64,000 nucleotides of DNA, taken from contig CM066321.1 of assembly GCA_033807775.1 (NCBI GenBank), positions 253,258,422 to 253,322,421 of the forward strand. Reading direction: 5' to 3'. Below the pieces are notes generated by a model. The model saw only the letters and a program-made list of their open reading frames with translations, did not search any database and was not told where the DNA came from. The position numbers and the translations under genes were made by a program. Shown piece after piece: positions 11,105 through 20,753 of this stretch (positions are counted from its first letter, which is position 1; each line of letters opens with the position of its first letter). This DNA comes from Saussurea involucrata. Lineage: Eukaryota; Streptophyta; Magnoliopsida; Asterales; Asteraceae.

Positions 11105-11967
11105 ATGGTTTTACAACAAGTTATTGTTAAAATCAGTGGTGAAGATTTGAAGCAAACTCTGATAAAGGAGATTCCTCCAATTGCAAAAGTTTTTGTTAAA
11201 TCAACAAACGAAATGTTGCAACAAGTTATTATAACAGAAACACCTCCTAAACCACATGTTTCTGTTAAACCAAATAATGAAATGTTGCAACAAATTATTA
11301 TAACAAAAACACCTCCAAAACCACATGTTCCTGTTAAGTCAAATAATGGAATTTTGCAACAAGTTCTTTTAACAGAAACATCTCCAATATCACAAACTCA
11401 TGTTAAAGACAATGCTTCAAATTCTTCAACTCCTATTTCAAATCCTTCAGTTCCTATTTTAAATAAAGCATTGGAGGAAGAAAATGTTGATCTGAAACGA
11501 CAAATTTTAGACATTTCTTCTTCAAATGCTAAACTTACTAAAAGAATAACTGATCTTGAAGTTTATATTGCAGATCTTGAAACAAAGAAAGACAACTCAA
11601 GTCTGCACGATCAAATCGAGAATCTTCAAGAGAAAGTAACAACTCTTCAAAAAGAAAATGCCGATTTAAAGAGTAGAGAAGAAAAGAGAGTGAAGTGGAA
11701 CTTAAAGTTACATGCTCAATTAAAAGAAATTAAAGAAAAAAGTTTGGACAGTGAAAATGTCGATCTAAAGAGAAAACTGTCTAATTTTTCTTTTGAAGAA
11801 AAGAAAGTTTTTGAAGAAAAGAATGAGACTGAGCTGAAATGTATAAAACTTTCAAAACAAATTTCAGACTTTGAGAAAGTTTTATTTTTAGAAAAAGACA
11901 AGCTCGAAAAAGAAAGAGCTAAATTTGAAACTGAACGAAAATCTTTTGAGATTAAAAGTTCTGAACT
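11105..11967 (+). pseudogene. C1 coiled-coil Gag-tail-like ORF, first part (interrupted by C2)
   Basis: ATG at 11105. The first 100 residues hold about four degenerate 23-residue repeats built on MLQQVIITETPPKPHVSVK, then a long charged coiled coil (ALEEENVDLKRQ..., KELKE-type heptads). No capsid domain is recognisable. The frame breaks at 11967 because C2 inserted after GAACT (11963-11967). The continuation is at 17456-18609. Confidence 0.82.
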
Positions 11968-12222
11968 TGTTAGAGCATTATTGTATTCAAGATTTACTGT
12001 AAAGTCAATGTACTGTATGAGTCTATACAGTATTGTGAATGCCTTTATACCTTGTATGTCATGGGTATAAATAGGCTTGTCTAGACCATTTGTTAGTAAC
12101 ACTTCAAAACATTTTAGAAACCTTTTGTAATCCTTTGAGATCAATACATGGATGACATATTTGCTCTCTAGATTCTCTCTCACTATATTCATATCTTATT
12201 GCTAGAGATCTGGGATTTAACA
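11968..12222 (+). repeat. C2 5' LTR (255 bp)
   Basis: TGTTAGAGCATTATTG ... GGGATTTAACA, with TG/CA ends. Contains a good TATA box (TATAAATA, 12066-12073). Very short compared with the 1-3.5-kb LTRs of the other elements here. Same as 17196-17450. Confidence 0.95.
12066..12073 (+). promoter_or_regulatory. TATA box of C2 5' LTR
   Basis: TATAAATA in the context GGGTATAAATAGGC, 150 bases before the LTR end. The same box is at 17294-17301 and 20852-20859 in the other two LTRs, so it is conserved. It should drive the genomic RNA. Confidence 0.75.
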
Positions 12223-12224
12223 AT

Positions 12225-12237
12225 TGGTATCAGAGCT
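12225..12237 (+). promoter_or_regulatory. C2 primer binding site (initiator Met tRNA)
   Basis: TGGTATCAGAGCT two bases after the LTR end, matching the plant initiator tRNA-Met 3' end. Confidence 0.88.
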
Positions 12238-12792
12238 AAACAGAAGATTCAAGCAGATCGAAGACCAAATTGAAGATTTTTTACACTAAAGCTGAAGAAT
12301 TCGGATTGGGTGTTCATCACTATTCAACACTGTTCATCAAGAATTCTGACCCTTCTTCATTTACTATTCATCCAGATTTCATCTTTTCTTTAATTTTTGA
12401 TCTTTTGGATTGATTCTTGACATCATTGCACTCGGATTTGATTCCTGAACATCTTTAATTCTTGGATCAACACCAAAATCTGCACAGAATTTGCAGATCT
12501 GATCATTTTATATCATTTTTGTTCGAAAACTTTTTCTACTATTTTTGGATCAAAATTCGATTAAATTGATCGAATTAGGATTTGTGATTAACTAAGAAAG
12601 TGTGTGGAATCAAATTTCGAACAAATCTGTGCAAATTTCATAACAATTGATCAAGAATTGAAAAAGTTATGGCTGATTTAGTGATTTTCGTGTTCGAAGT
12701 GCAGAATTCGGATCATTCTTGGTGAATTCGGATCATTCTTGGTGAATTCGGATCATTCAAAGAAGAATTCGGAGTGTTCTTGATTTTTTTTA

Positions 12793-13015
12793 AGTGTTGA
12801 ATTCGAACCCTTAAGCATCCGAATTCATAGAATTCGAACCCTTAAGCATCCGAATTCATTGAATTCGAACCCTTAAGCATCCGAATTCATTGAATTCGAA
12901 CCCTTAAGCATCCGAATTCATTGAATTCGAACCAAGTTAAGTCCGAATTGAGTGAATTCGAACCCTTCTTCATCCGAATTCGTTGAATTCGAACCCTTAC
13001 TCATCCGAATTCTTG
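12793..13015 (+). repeat. C2 leader array of GAATTCGAA / CCGAATTC palindromes
   Basis: Six to seven units such as TTGAATTCGAACCC, TTAAGCAT, CCGAATTCA, period about 37. Arms are partly mismatched (TTCGAA against CCGAAT) compared with C1, but the fold-back organisation is kept. It precedes a T-rich stretch ending TTTCTAG (about 13145-13151) just before the ORF. Confidence 0.85.
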
Positions 13016-13151
13016 AGAAAATTTTTTATCCCGAAATTTTTTCTATAGTGTATTTCATACACTGTAAGAGCTTTTCAAGAAAAAATTTTATATATTTTTT
13101 TTGTGTATTTTCATACACTGTCTGCTTGATCTTCTGAACGATCAATTTCTA

Positions 13152-14927
13152 GCAATATTCAAAGAGGTTTTACAACAAGTTATTGTTAAAAGCAGTGGTG
13201 AAGATTTGAAGCAAACTCTGAAAAAGGAGATTCCTCCAATTGCAAAAGTTTTTGTTAAACCAAATGTAAAGTTGCAACAAGTCATTATAACAGAAACATC
13301 TGTTAATTCACATGTATCTGTTAAACCAAATAATGAAGTGTTGCAACAAGTCATAATAACAAAAACACCTCCAAAGCCACTTGAAAAAGCTAAGGCAAAT
13401 AATGGAATTTTGCAACAAGTTATTTTATCAGAAACATCTCCTGTTAAAGATAATGCTTCAAATTCTTCAACTCCTATTTTAAATAAAGCATTGGAAGAAG
13501 AAAATGTTAATCTGAAAAGACAAATTTTAGACATTTCTTCTTCAAATGCTAAACTTACTAAAAGAATAACTGATCTTGAAGTTTATATTGCAGATCTTGA
13601 AGCAAAAAAAGACAACTCAAGTCTGCACGATCAAATCGAGAATCTTCAAGAGAAAGTAACAACTCTTCAAAAAGAAAATGCCGATTTGAAGAGTAGAGAA
13701 GAAAAGAGAGTGAAGTGGAACTTAAAGTTACATGCTCAATTAAAAGAAGTTAAAGATATAGGGAAAATTTTGGACAGTGAAAATGCCGATCTAAAGAGAA
13801 AACTGTCTAATTTTTCTTTTGAAGAAAAGAAAGTTTTTGAAGAAAAGAAAGAGACTGAGCTGAAATGTATAAAACTTTCAAAACAAGTTTCAGACTTTGA
13901 GAAAGTTTTATTTTTAGAAAAAGACAAGCTCGAAAAAGAAAGAGCTAAATTTGAAACTGAACGCAAATCTTTTGAAATTAAAAGTTCTGAACTTTCCGTG
14001 AAAATCTCTGAATTAGAAAATCTTTTGGAAAAGGAAAGAAAAGATTTCACGGAAAAGCAAAATCTCTTTGAAAAGGAAAGTAAAACCCTTAAAAAGAAAA
14101 ATATGGAAATTTTCAAAGAGATTACTGATAAAAGAAAGTTTTTGGAAAAAGATTTTGAATCGGAACGCGAATATTTTGAAGATGTGATTCTTAATCTTAC
14201 CAAAAGATTATCTGGTTTATCAGCTGATATTATGAAGGATCAGTTGATCAAATCTGATCTCCAACAGAAATTTGATCTAATTTCTAAAGAGAAAAATGTT
14301 TTAATAAACAAAGTCAAAGAACTTGAAGACGTCATTTTTAAATTTGGTGTCTCAAAGCAGGCCAGTCATAATTCTATCTTTCAGACTCCATTTGTTGATT
14401 CAAATGATTCTGAATGTTCTTTTAAAACTGCTTCAAGTTCAAGTTTTAAAAACATTTCTTCTAAACAATTTAATAGATCAACAGATTTCTCAAAAGGTCG
14501 GATTCGTTCAACAAATCTCTTCTATAATCCTCTGTATGATAAATCAGATAACAAAACAAAAGTGCCTAAAGTTAATACTTCCAAACCTGAAGAAGTTCCA
14601 GTCTTCAAGAGGGTGAAGATGGAATGGAGAGTAAAAGGCACAACAGTTCCAAAGAAAGAAGTGCCAAAATCATTTGTATCCACATCAAATGAAAAGAAGG
14701 ACAATGCGCCAAAAGGTAAATCTTATGCTAAACCTAATCCTATTTATTCTGTAAATCATCTGATTAGGTTGGCACATAAGAAAATCTGTTGTTCTTACTG
14801 TGGATCAAATGATTTTGTGCATAAAGATTATACTTCTTATTGGTATGGTTCTTACAGTATTCCTTGTAAGAAATCTACACCTAACCCACTAGGACCCAAG
14901 TGCCATTGGGTACCAAAATCTGCTTAA
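13152..14927 (+). CDS. C2 coiled-coil, Gag-tail-like protein without a clear ATG
   Basis: About 590 open codons ending in TAA at 14925-14927. Order: 3-4 degenerate LQQVIITET repeats, a coiled coil of roughly 300 residues (heptads, many K/E), a Ser/Asn-rich linker, then CSYCGSNDFVHKDY and GPKCHWVPKSA. The last two resemble the zinc knuckle and the terminal WVPK motif of Sirevirus Gag, but the knuckle's third and fourth ligands are F and Y instead of H and C. C1 has ATG at the start; here that codon reads AGG, and no in-frame ATG precedes the repeats. Likely structural or RNA-binding; function unknown. Confidence 0.75.
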   Translation, partial: AIFKEVLQQVIVKSSGEDLKQTLKKEIPPIAKVFVKPNVKLQQVIITETSVNSHVSVKPNNEVLQQVIITKTPPKPLEKAKANNGILQQVILSETSPVKDNASNSSTPILNKALEEENVNLKRQILDISSSNAKLTKRITDLEVYIADLEAKKDNSSLHDQIENLQEKVTTLQKENADLKSREEKRVKWNLKLHAQLKEVKDIGKILDSENADLKRKLSNFSFEEKKVFEEKKETELKCIKLSKQVSDFEKVLFLEKDKLEKERAKFETERKSFEIKSSELSVKISELENLLEKERKDFTEKQNLFEKESKTLKKKNMEIFKEITDKRKFLEKDFESEREYFEDVILNLTKRLSGLSADIMKDQLIKSDLQQKFDLISKEKNVLINKVKELEDVIFKFGVSKQASHNSIFQTPFVDSNDSECSFKTASSSSFKNISSKQFNRSTDFSKGRIRSTNLFYNPLYDKSDNKTKVPKVNTSKPEEVPVFKRVKMEWRVKGTTVPKKEVPKSFVSTSNEKKDNAPKGKSYAKPNPIYSVNHLIRLAHKKICCSYCGSNDFVHKDYTSYWYGSYSIPCKKSTPNPLGPKCHWVPKSA

Positions 14928-15059
14928 TCTGTTTTGCAGGTTCATCATGTGTTGTACTGAATTGAAATACATATCACACGCATGACTGAAAACAGAAGAG
15001 AAGCGGCGTATTTTTTGAAAAATATTTGTACCATTAAGGGGGAGACAAATATCAATGGC

Positions 15060-15213
15060 TTCTAAACACATCAGTTTAGAACCCGGATTTCAACGTCAAT
15101 GGCTTTTGGACAAATCAGTTCAAAACCTGTTCTTCAAAGACAATGGCTTCTGAACAACTCAGTTCAGGACCCGTACTTTAAAGACTAAGACTTCTAAACA
15201 AATCAGTTTAGAA
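15060..15213 (+). other. Four-hairpin RNA array, exact 44-bp period (C2)
   Basis: Hairpins at 15060-15081, 15104-15125, 15148-15169 and 15192-15213. Each has two 8-base arms around a 6-base loop: TTCTAAAC/GTTTAGAA, TTTTGGAC/GTTCAAAA, TTCTGAAC/GTTCAGGA, TTCTAAAC/GTTTAGAA. Changes in one arm are matched by changes or G-U pairs in the other. It lies 130 bases after the ORF stop and just behind a polypurine-like AAGGGGGAGA (15037-15046). C1 keeps the array at 18748-18901. Probable RNA structure; role unknown. Confidence 0.8.
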
Positions 15214-15661
15214 CTCACACTTCTCAGGTAATATCCTTAACTGCTATATATTTTTGTTTCAAGGAACAAGTGGCAAAAGGTAACATTGGATTATATTTGT
15301 TTCTACTGATTTGAAAACTTGAAACTTTACAAATTTAATTCAATAAGATGAAATTTTCAATTTTCATTCAATGAATTAAATGTGTGCTAAAAGATGACTT
15401 TACAAGAAACTTTGTACTATCTGAGTTAGATTTGCTTCAATTTTCACCTCTAAAATAAATCGAAAGGTCAGCAAAACATGAATGAAATTATGCTGAATGC
15501 TCAAAGTTATGTGAATCTGGATATATATAGAATATAATGCTCAAAAAGCCTATATGTCAGAATGATGGATGGAAATGAAAATATGGGCAAAGCACTATGT
15601 TTTAGAACCAAGTGATTGAGATAAAATAGTTGCACTATCATTTAGTTTGAAAGTTTGTGCC

Positions 15662-15960
15662 TGTGGCCTTTCTGGTTTGGGAGAGTAAGTCCTAAGGGGT
15701 GCTCGACACCTAGTCCCTAAGATCAACTGGTCTGGGATCGGCTAACCCAAATCCTGCAATAGAACCAGATAGAAAGCCATGTTCTACTGGTACAAATGGG
15801 TTTAAGATATATCGATGTGGCCTTTCTGGTTTGGGAAATTAAGTTCTAAGGGGTGCTCGTCACCTAGCACCTAAGGCCAACTGGTCTGGGATCTGCTAAC
15901 CCAAATCCTGCTATAGAACCAGATAGAAAGTCATGTTTAACGGTGTATCTTATTCTTACT
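15662..15960 (+). repeat. Two 154-bp direct repeats in C2 3' region
   Basis: Starts at 15662 and 15816, both TGTGGCCTTTCTGGTTTGGG. Each contains AAGGGGTGCTC followed by CACCTAG, a small GGTG...CACC stem, then CAACTGGTCTGGGAT and CCAAATCCTGC(A/T)A(T)AGAACCAG. C1 has both copies (from about 19350), so the duplication is ancestral. No ORF is evident; possible structured RNA. Confidence 0.8.
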
Positions 15961-15971
15961 AAACTTTTTGA

Positions 15972-16068
15972 TCAAAAGATGCCAATGAGCACAAAATCAA
16001 AAGATGCCAATGTGCACAAATCAAAAGATGCCAATGAGCACAAAAGAAAAGATGCCAATGAGCACACA
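15972..16068 (+). repeat. Short tandem array AAAAGATGCCAATG(A/T)GCAC (four units)
   Basis: Four copies with a 22-25-base period. C1 has four copies at 19659-19756 with small changes. No coding meaning in any frame that I can see. Confidence 0.82.
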
Positions 16069-16498
16069 TCTCTTGAAACTTGGGAAAATACAAAGTCGCG
16101 ATAAACCCGTAAATTTGTAAAAATTCTGATTTTGGACAAATAGTGTGAGTAGAGCAAAGTATTCTTATATATTGTAGAAATACATAAGCTTTATGCTAAT
16201 CATATTTCGCATGCTAGCACATCAAATAGATTTAATAAAGGGGTTGAAACTGAACATTTTTTAACTTGATATACAATGATGTCTTGTTCTTGAATCCAAA
16301 CACATGCATTTGATTTCATTTGATTGAAATATTGTTAAAGTTCATTAAGTTGAATTTTTTTTTGTAAAGCATTCAAATGATCAAATGTTAGTAGTTATAA
16401 AATGAAGTTCAATGAATTTTATTTTCCTTGTGTAAATTTGTTTTAAAATTTGTGCTACAATTTCAAATACTGTACGTTATTGAAATATATGCATACTT

Positions 16499-16660
16499 TC
16501 AGGGGGAGAAAATAAATTGCTCCAGAATTCTTATTTTGAGGGGGAGCAAGGTTATTCTGTAAGGAGGAGATTGTTAGTAATACTCAGAGACACGACTAAA
16601 ATTGAAGAAGGTTTTCGATGATAATGATGCTCACCATCATCGAAAAAGGGGGAGAAAAGT
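16499..16660 (+). promoter_or_regulatory. Cluster of extra polypurine tracts in C2
   Basis: AGGGGGAGAAAA (16501), GAGGGGGAGCAAG (16538), AAGGAGGAGATTG (16561) and AAAGGGGGAGAAAAG (16645), in addition to one at 15037 and the terminal AAAGGGGGAGAT at 17184-17195. Multiple polypurine tracts are a recognised mark of Sireviruses. 16069-16498 and 16661-17183 hold no recognisable gene. Confidence 0.72.
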
Positions 16661-17195
16661 TTAATTTCAATTTCATGTCAAAGAGCTTTCAAATCAAAGA
16701 TATTTCAAGTCAAAGATTCGTGAACAAAGACTGAAGATTGGGGAGAAGGATCATGTGAAGTCCAAATGTTGCTGAATTTGGTTATCTTAGTTCTGAGTGG
16801 TTATCGGAATGCGCTTACACCTAAAAGTTCAACAATGTGGATGGTTTCACATCTTTCTGATCCAAACTCTAATCGTTTCTGATTTATCTTGTTCCGAATT
16901 GATGGTTCTATATAAAGATATGAAATCCATGTTCAAGACTTGAAGACAATCTGTTGAAGATTGTATTGAAGAAGGTTGATTTTTCAAAGAAAAAGACAAT
17001 GACTTTTCATGTTTGTCTGAAGATTCTTCAAAGCTGAGTTCTTAAAGAGTGTCAAAGCATATAGTTCACCGTGAACTAGTGGAGATAAAGCTACTTGAAG
17101 ATAGTTTGATAAAGTATCTGTTGAAGAAGATTGACTTTACAAAGAGCTGAAGACTGCTGTCAAATTTTTTAAATCTTGAATCCAAAGGGGGAGAT

Positions 17196-17450
17196 TGTTA
17201 GAGCATTATTGTATTCAAGATTTACTGTAAAGTCAATGTACTGTATGAGTCTATACAGTATTGTGAATGCCTTTATACCTTGTATGTCATGGGTATAAAT
17301 AGGCTTGTCTAGACCATTTGTTAGTAACACTTCAAAACATTTTAGAAACCTTTTGTAATCCTTTGAGATCAATACATGGATGACATATTTGCTCTCTAGA
17401 TTCTCTCTCACTATATTCATATCTTATTGCTAGAGATCTGGGATTTAACA
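17196..17450 (+). repeat. C2 3' LTR (255 bp)
   Basis: Same sequence as 11968-12222 as far as I can read it, preceded by polypurine AAAGGGGGAGAT and followed by the target duplication GAACT. Confidence 0.95.
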
Positions 17451-17455
17451 GAACT

Positions 17456-18609
17456 TTCCGTGAAAATCTCTGAATTAGAAAATCTTTTGGAAAAGGAAAG
17501 AAAAGATTTCACGGAAAAGAAAAATCTCTTTGAAAAGGAAAGTAAAACCCTTAAAAAGAAAAATATGGAAATTTTCAAAGAGATTACTGATAAAAGAAAG
17601 TTTTTGGAAAAAGATTTTGAATCGGAACGCGAATATTTTGAAGATACGATTCTTAATCTTACCAAAAGATTATCTGGTTTATCAGCTGATATTATGAAGG
17701 ATCAACAGATCAAATCTGATCTCCAAAAGAAATTTGATCTAATTTCTAAAGAGAAAAATGTTTTGATAAACAAAGTCAAAGAACTTGAAGACGTCATTTT
17801 TAAATGTGATGTCTCAAAGCAGACCAGTCATAATTCTATCTTTCAGACGCGAATATTTTGAAGATACGATTCTTAATCTTACCAAAAGATTATCTGGTTT
17901 ATCAGCTGATATTATGAAGGATCAACAGATCAAATCTGATCTCCAAAAGAAATTTGATCTAATTTCTAAAGAGAAAAATGTTTTGATAAACAAAGTCAAA
18001 GAACTTGAAGACGTCATTTTTAAATGTGATGTCTCAAAGCAGACCAGTCATAATTCTATCTTTCAGACTCCATTTGTTGATTCAAATGATTCTGAATGTT
18101 CTTTTAAAACTGCGTCAAGTTCAAGTTTTAAAAACATTCCTTCTATACAATTTAATAGATCAACAGATTTCTCAAAAGATCAGATTCGTTCCACAAATCT
18201 CTTCTATAATCCTTTGATTGATAAATCAGATAACAAACCAAAAGTGCCTAAAATTAATACTTCCAAATCGGAAGAAATTCCAGTCTTCAAGAAGGTGAAG
18301 ATGGAATGGAGAGTCAAAGGCACAACAATTCCAAAGAAAGATGTGCCAAAATCATCTGTATCCACATCAAATGCAAAGAAGAACAATGCGCCGAAAGGTA
18401 AATCTTATGCTAAACCTAATCCTATTCATTCCGTAAATCATCTGATTAGGTTGGCACATAAGAAAATATGTTGTTCTTACTGTAGTTCAAATGATTTTGT
18501 GCATAAAGATTATACTTCTTTTTGGTACGGTACTTACAGTATTCCTTTTAAGAAATCTACACCTAACCCACTAGGACCCAAGTGCCGTTGGGTACCAAAA
18601 TCTGCTTAA
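17456..18609 (+). pseudogene. C1 coiled-coil ORF, second part, with 220-bp internal tandem duplication
   Basis: Continues the coiled coil after C2 (SVKISELENLLEKERKDF...), then repeats 17627-17846 as 17847-18066. The two copies look identical, and 220 is not a multiple of three, so the frame shifts and hits a stop near 17859. The rest (from 18067) carries the Ser-rich linker, CSYCSSNDFVHKDY and the terminal CRWVPKSA. Same altered knuckle as C2. Non-functional as it stands. Confidence 0.82.
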
Positions 18610-18747
18610 ATTGTTTTGTAGGTACATCATGTGTTGTGCTGATTTGGAAATATAAACCACACACATGACTGAAAACAAAAGAGAAGCGGTACAAATTTTT
18701 AAAGAAGAATACATGTGCCATTAAGGGGGAGCAAAGAAATAATTGGT

Positions 18748-18901
18748 TTCTGAATACATCAGTTCAGGACCCGTGCTTCAACGTTTTTGGCTTTTGAACA
18801 TATTAGTTCAAAACCCGTGCTTCAACGACTATGGCTTCTGAACAATTCAGTTCAGGACCCGTACTTCAAAGACTAAGACTTCTAAACAAATCAGTTTAGA
18901 A
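18748..18901 (+). other. Four-hairpin RNA array, exact 44-bp period (C1)
   Basis: Hairpins at 18748-18769, 18792-18813, 18836-18857 and 18880-18901: TTCTGAAT/GTTCAGGA, TTTTGAAC/GTTCAAAA, TTCTGAAC/GTTCAGGA, TTCTAAAC/GTTTAGAA, each with a 6-base loop. Compared with C2, unit 1 has changed both arms in step (A to G in one, T to C in the other), while unit 2 replaces a G-U pair by A-U. A polypurine AAGGGGGAGC precedes it (18724). Confidence 0.8.
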
Positions 18902-20753
18902 CTCACACTTCTCAGGTGATATCTTTAACTGTTACATCTTTCTGTTTCAAGGAACGTGGTAAAAGGTAACATTGGATTATATTTTGTTTCTACCACTTTG
19001 AAAACTTGAATCTTTACAAATTTAATTCAATGAGATAAATTTTTCAGTTTTCATTCAATGAATTAAATGTGTGCTAAAAGATGATTTTACAAGTATTTTT
19101 GTATTATCTGAGTTAGATTTGTTTCAACTTTCACCTCTGAAATAAATCGAAAGGTCAGCAAAACATGAATGAAATTATGCTGAATGCTCAAAGTTATGTG
19201 AATCTGGACTTATATAGAATATAATGCTCAAAAAGCCTAAATGTCTTAGTGATGGATGGAAATGAAAATATGGGAGAAGCACTATGTTTTAGAACCAAGT
19301 GATTGAGATAAATTGTTGCACTATCATTTAGTTTGAAAGTTTGTGCCTGTGGCCTTTCTGGTTTGGGAGAGTAAGTCCTAAGGGGTGCTCGACACCTAGT
19401 CCCTAAGATCAACTGGTCTGGGATCGGCTGACCCAAATCCTGCAACAGAACCAGATAGAAAGCCATGTTCTACTGGTACAAATGGGTTTAAGATATATCG
19501 ATGTGGCCTTTCTGGTTTGGGAAATTAAGTTCTAAGGGGTGCTCATCACCTAGCACCTAAGGCCAACTGGTCTGGGATATGCTGACCCAAATCCTGCTAT
19601 AGAACCAGATAGAAAGTCATGTTTAACGGTGTATCTTATTCTTCCTAAACTTTTTGATCAAAAGATGCCAATGAGCACAAAATCAAAGGATGCCAATGAG
19701 CACAAAATCAAAAGATGTCAATGTGCACAAAATCAAAAGATGCCAAAGAGCACACATCTCTTAAAACTTGGGGAAAATACAAAGTCGCGATAAACCCGTA
19801 AATTTATGAAATTCTGATTTTGGACAAATAGTGTGAGTAGAGCAAAGTATTCTTATATGTTTTAGAAATGCATAAGCTTCATGCTAATCATAGTTCGCAT
19901 GCTAGCACACCAAATAGATTTGATAAAGGGGTTGACATTGAACGTTTGTAACTTGATATGCAAAGATGTCTTGTTTTTTGAATCCAAACACATGCATTTG
20001 ATTTCACTTGATTGAAATATCTGTTAAATTTCATTAAGTTGAATTTCTTTTGTAAACCTTTCAAATGATCAGAAGTTAGTAGTTATAAAATAAATTCAAT
20101 GAATTTTACTTTCCTTGATCAATGTGTTTTTTCTACAATTTCAAATACTGTGCGTTATTGAAATATATGCATACTTTCAGAGGAAGAAAACAAATTGCTC
20201 TAGAATTCTTATTTTGAGGGGGAGCAAGGTTATCCACTAAGGAGGAGATTGTTAGTAATACTAAGAGACGCGACTGAAATTGAAGAAGGTTTTCGATGAT
20301 AATGATGCTCACTTTCATCGAAAAAGGGGGAGAAATGCTTAAATGCTTAATTCAATTTCATGTCAAAGAGCTTTCAGGTCAAAGATATTTCATGTCAAAG
20401 AACTTTCAAGTCAAAGATTCGTGAACAAAGACTGAAGATCAGGTGAGAAGGATCATGTGAAGTTCAAATGTTGCTGAATTTGGTTATCTTAGTTCTGAGT
20501 GGTTCTCGGAATGCGCTTACACCTAAAAGTTAAACAATAAAGATGATTTCATATCCTTCTAGGTCCGAGATCTGATGGTTTCGCATCCTTCTTGTTCCAA
20601 GTTTATCAAAGGCTGATAAAGTTGCAAAGATCTGTTTTTCATATACAAGACTTGAAGATGGTTTGACAAAGTGTATGTTGGAGAAGATTGACTTTACAAA
20701 GAGCTGAAGACTGATGTCATATTTTTTTTAAATCTTGAATCCAAAGGGGAGAT
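18902..20753 (+). other. C1 3' region: direct repeats and polypurine tracts, no gene
   Basis: Contains the two GTGGCCTTTCTGG direct repeats (from about 19350), the four-unit GATGCCAATGAGCAC array (19659-19756) and polypurine tracts at about 20217, 20240, 20324 and 20744. No coding region, tRNA or other gene is visible. Confidence 0.75.

Larger units (their letters stand above)
11968..17450 (+). mobile_element. C2: complete pol-less LTR element inserted in C1
   Basis: Two 255-base LTRs (11968-12222 and 17196-17450) that I read as identical, with target duplication GAACT on both sides (11963-11967, 17451-17455). Inside: primer site, palindromic leader, one long ORF (to 14927), and a 2.3-kb 3' region with hairpin array, direct repeats and multiple polypurine tracts. 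Total 5,483 bases. Identical LTRs imply very recent insertion. Since it encodes no enzymes, a partner element mobilised it. Confidence 0.95.

Noticed and set aside
13142..14203. Minus-strand Ser/Phe-rich open frames opposite the C ORF
   Set aside because: They are the antisense of a Lys/Glu-rich coiled coil, which is commonly open on both strands.
15060..15213. Regular 44-bp array as a CRISPR
   Set aside because: Eukaryotic context, no unique spacers and no cas genes; the units are similar along their whole length.
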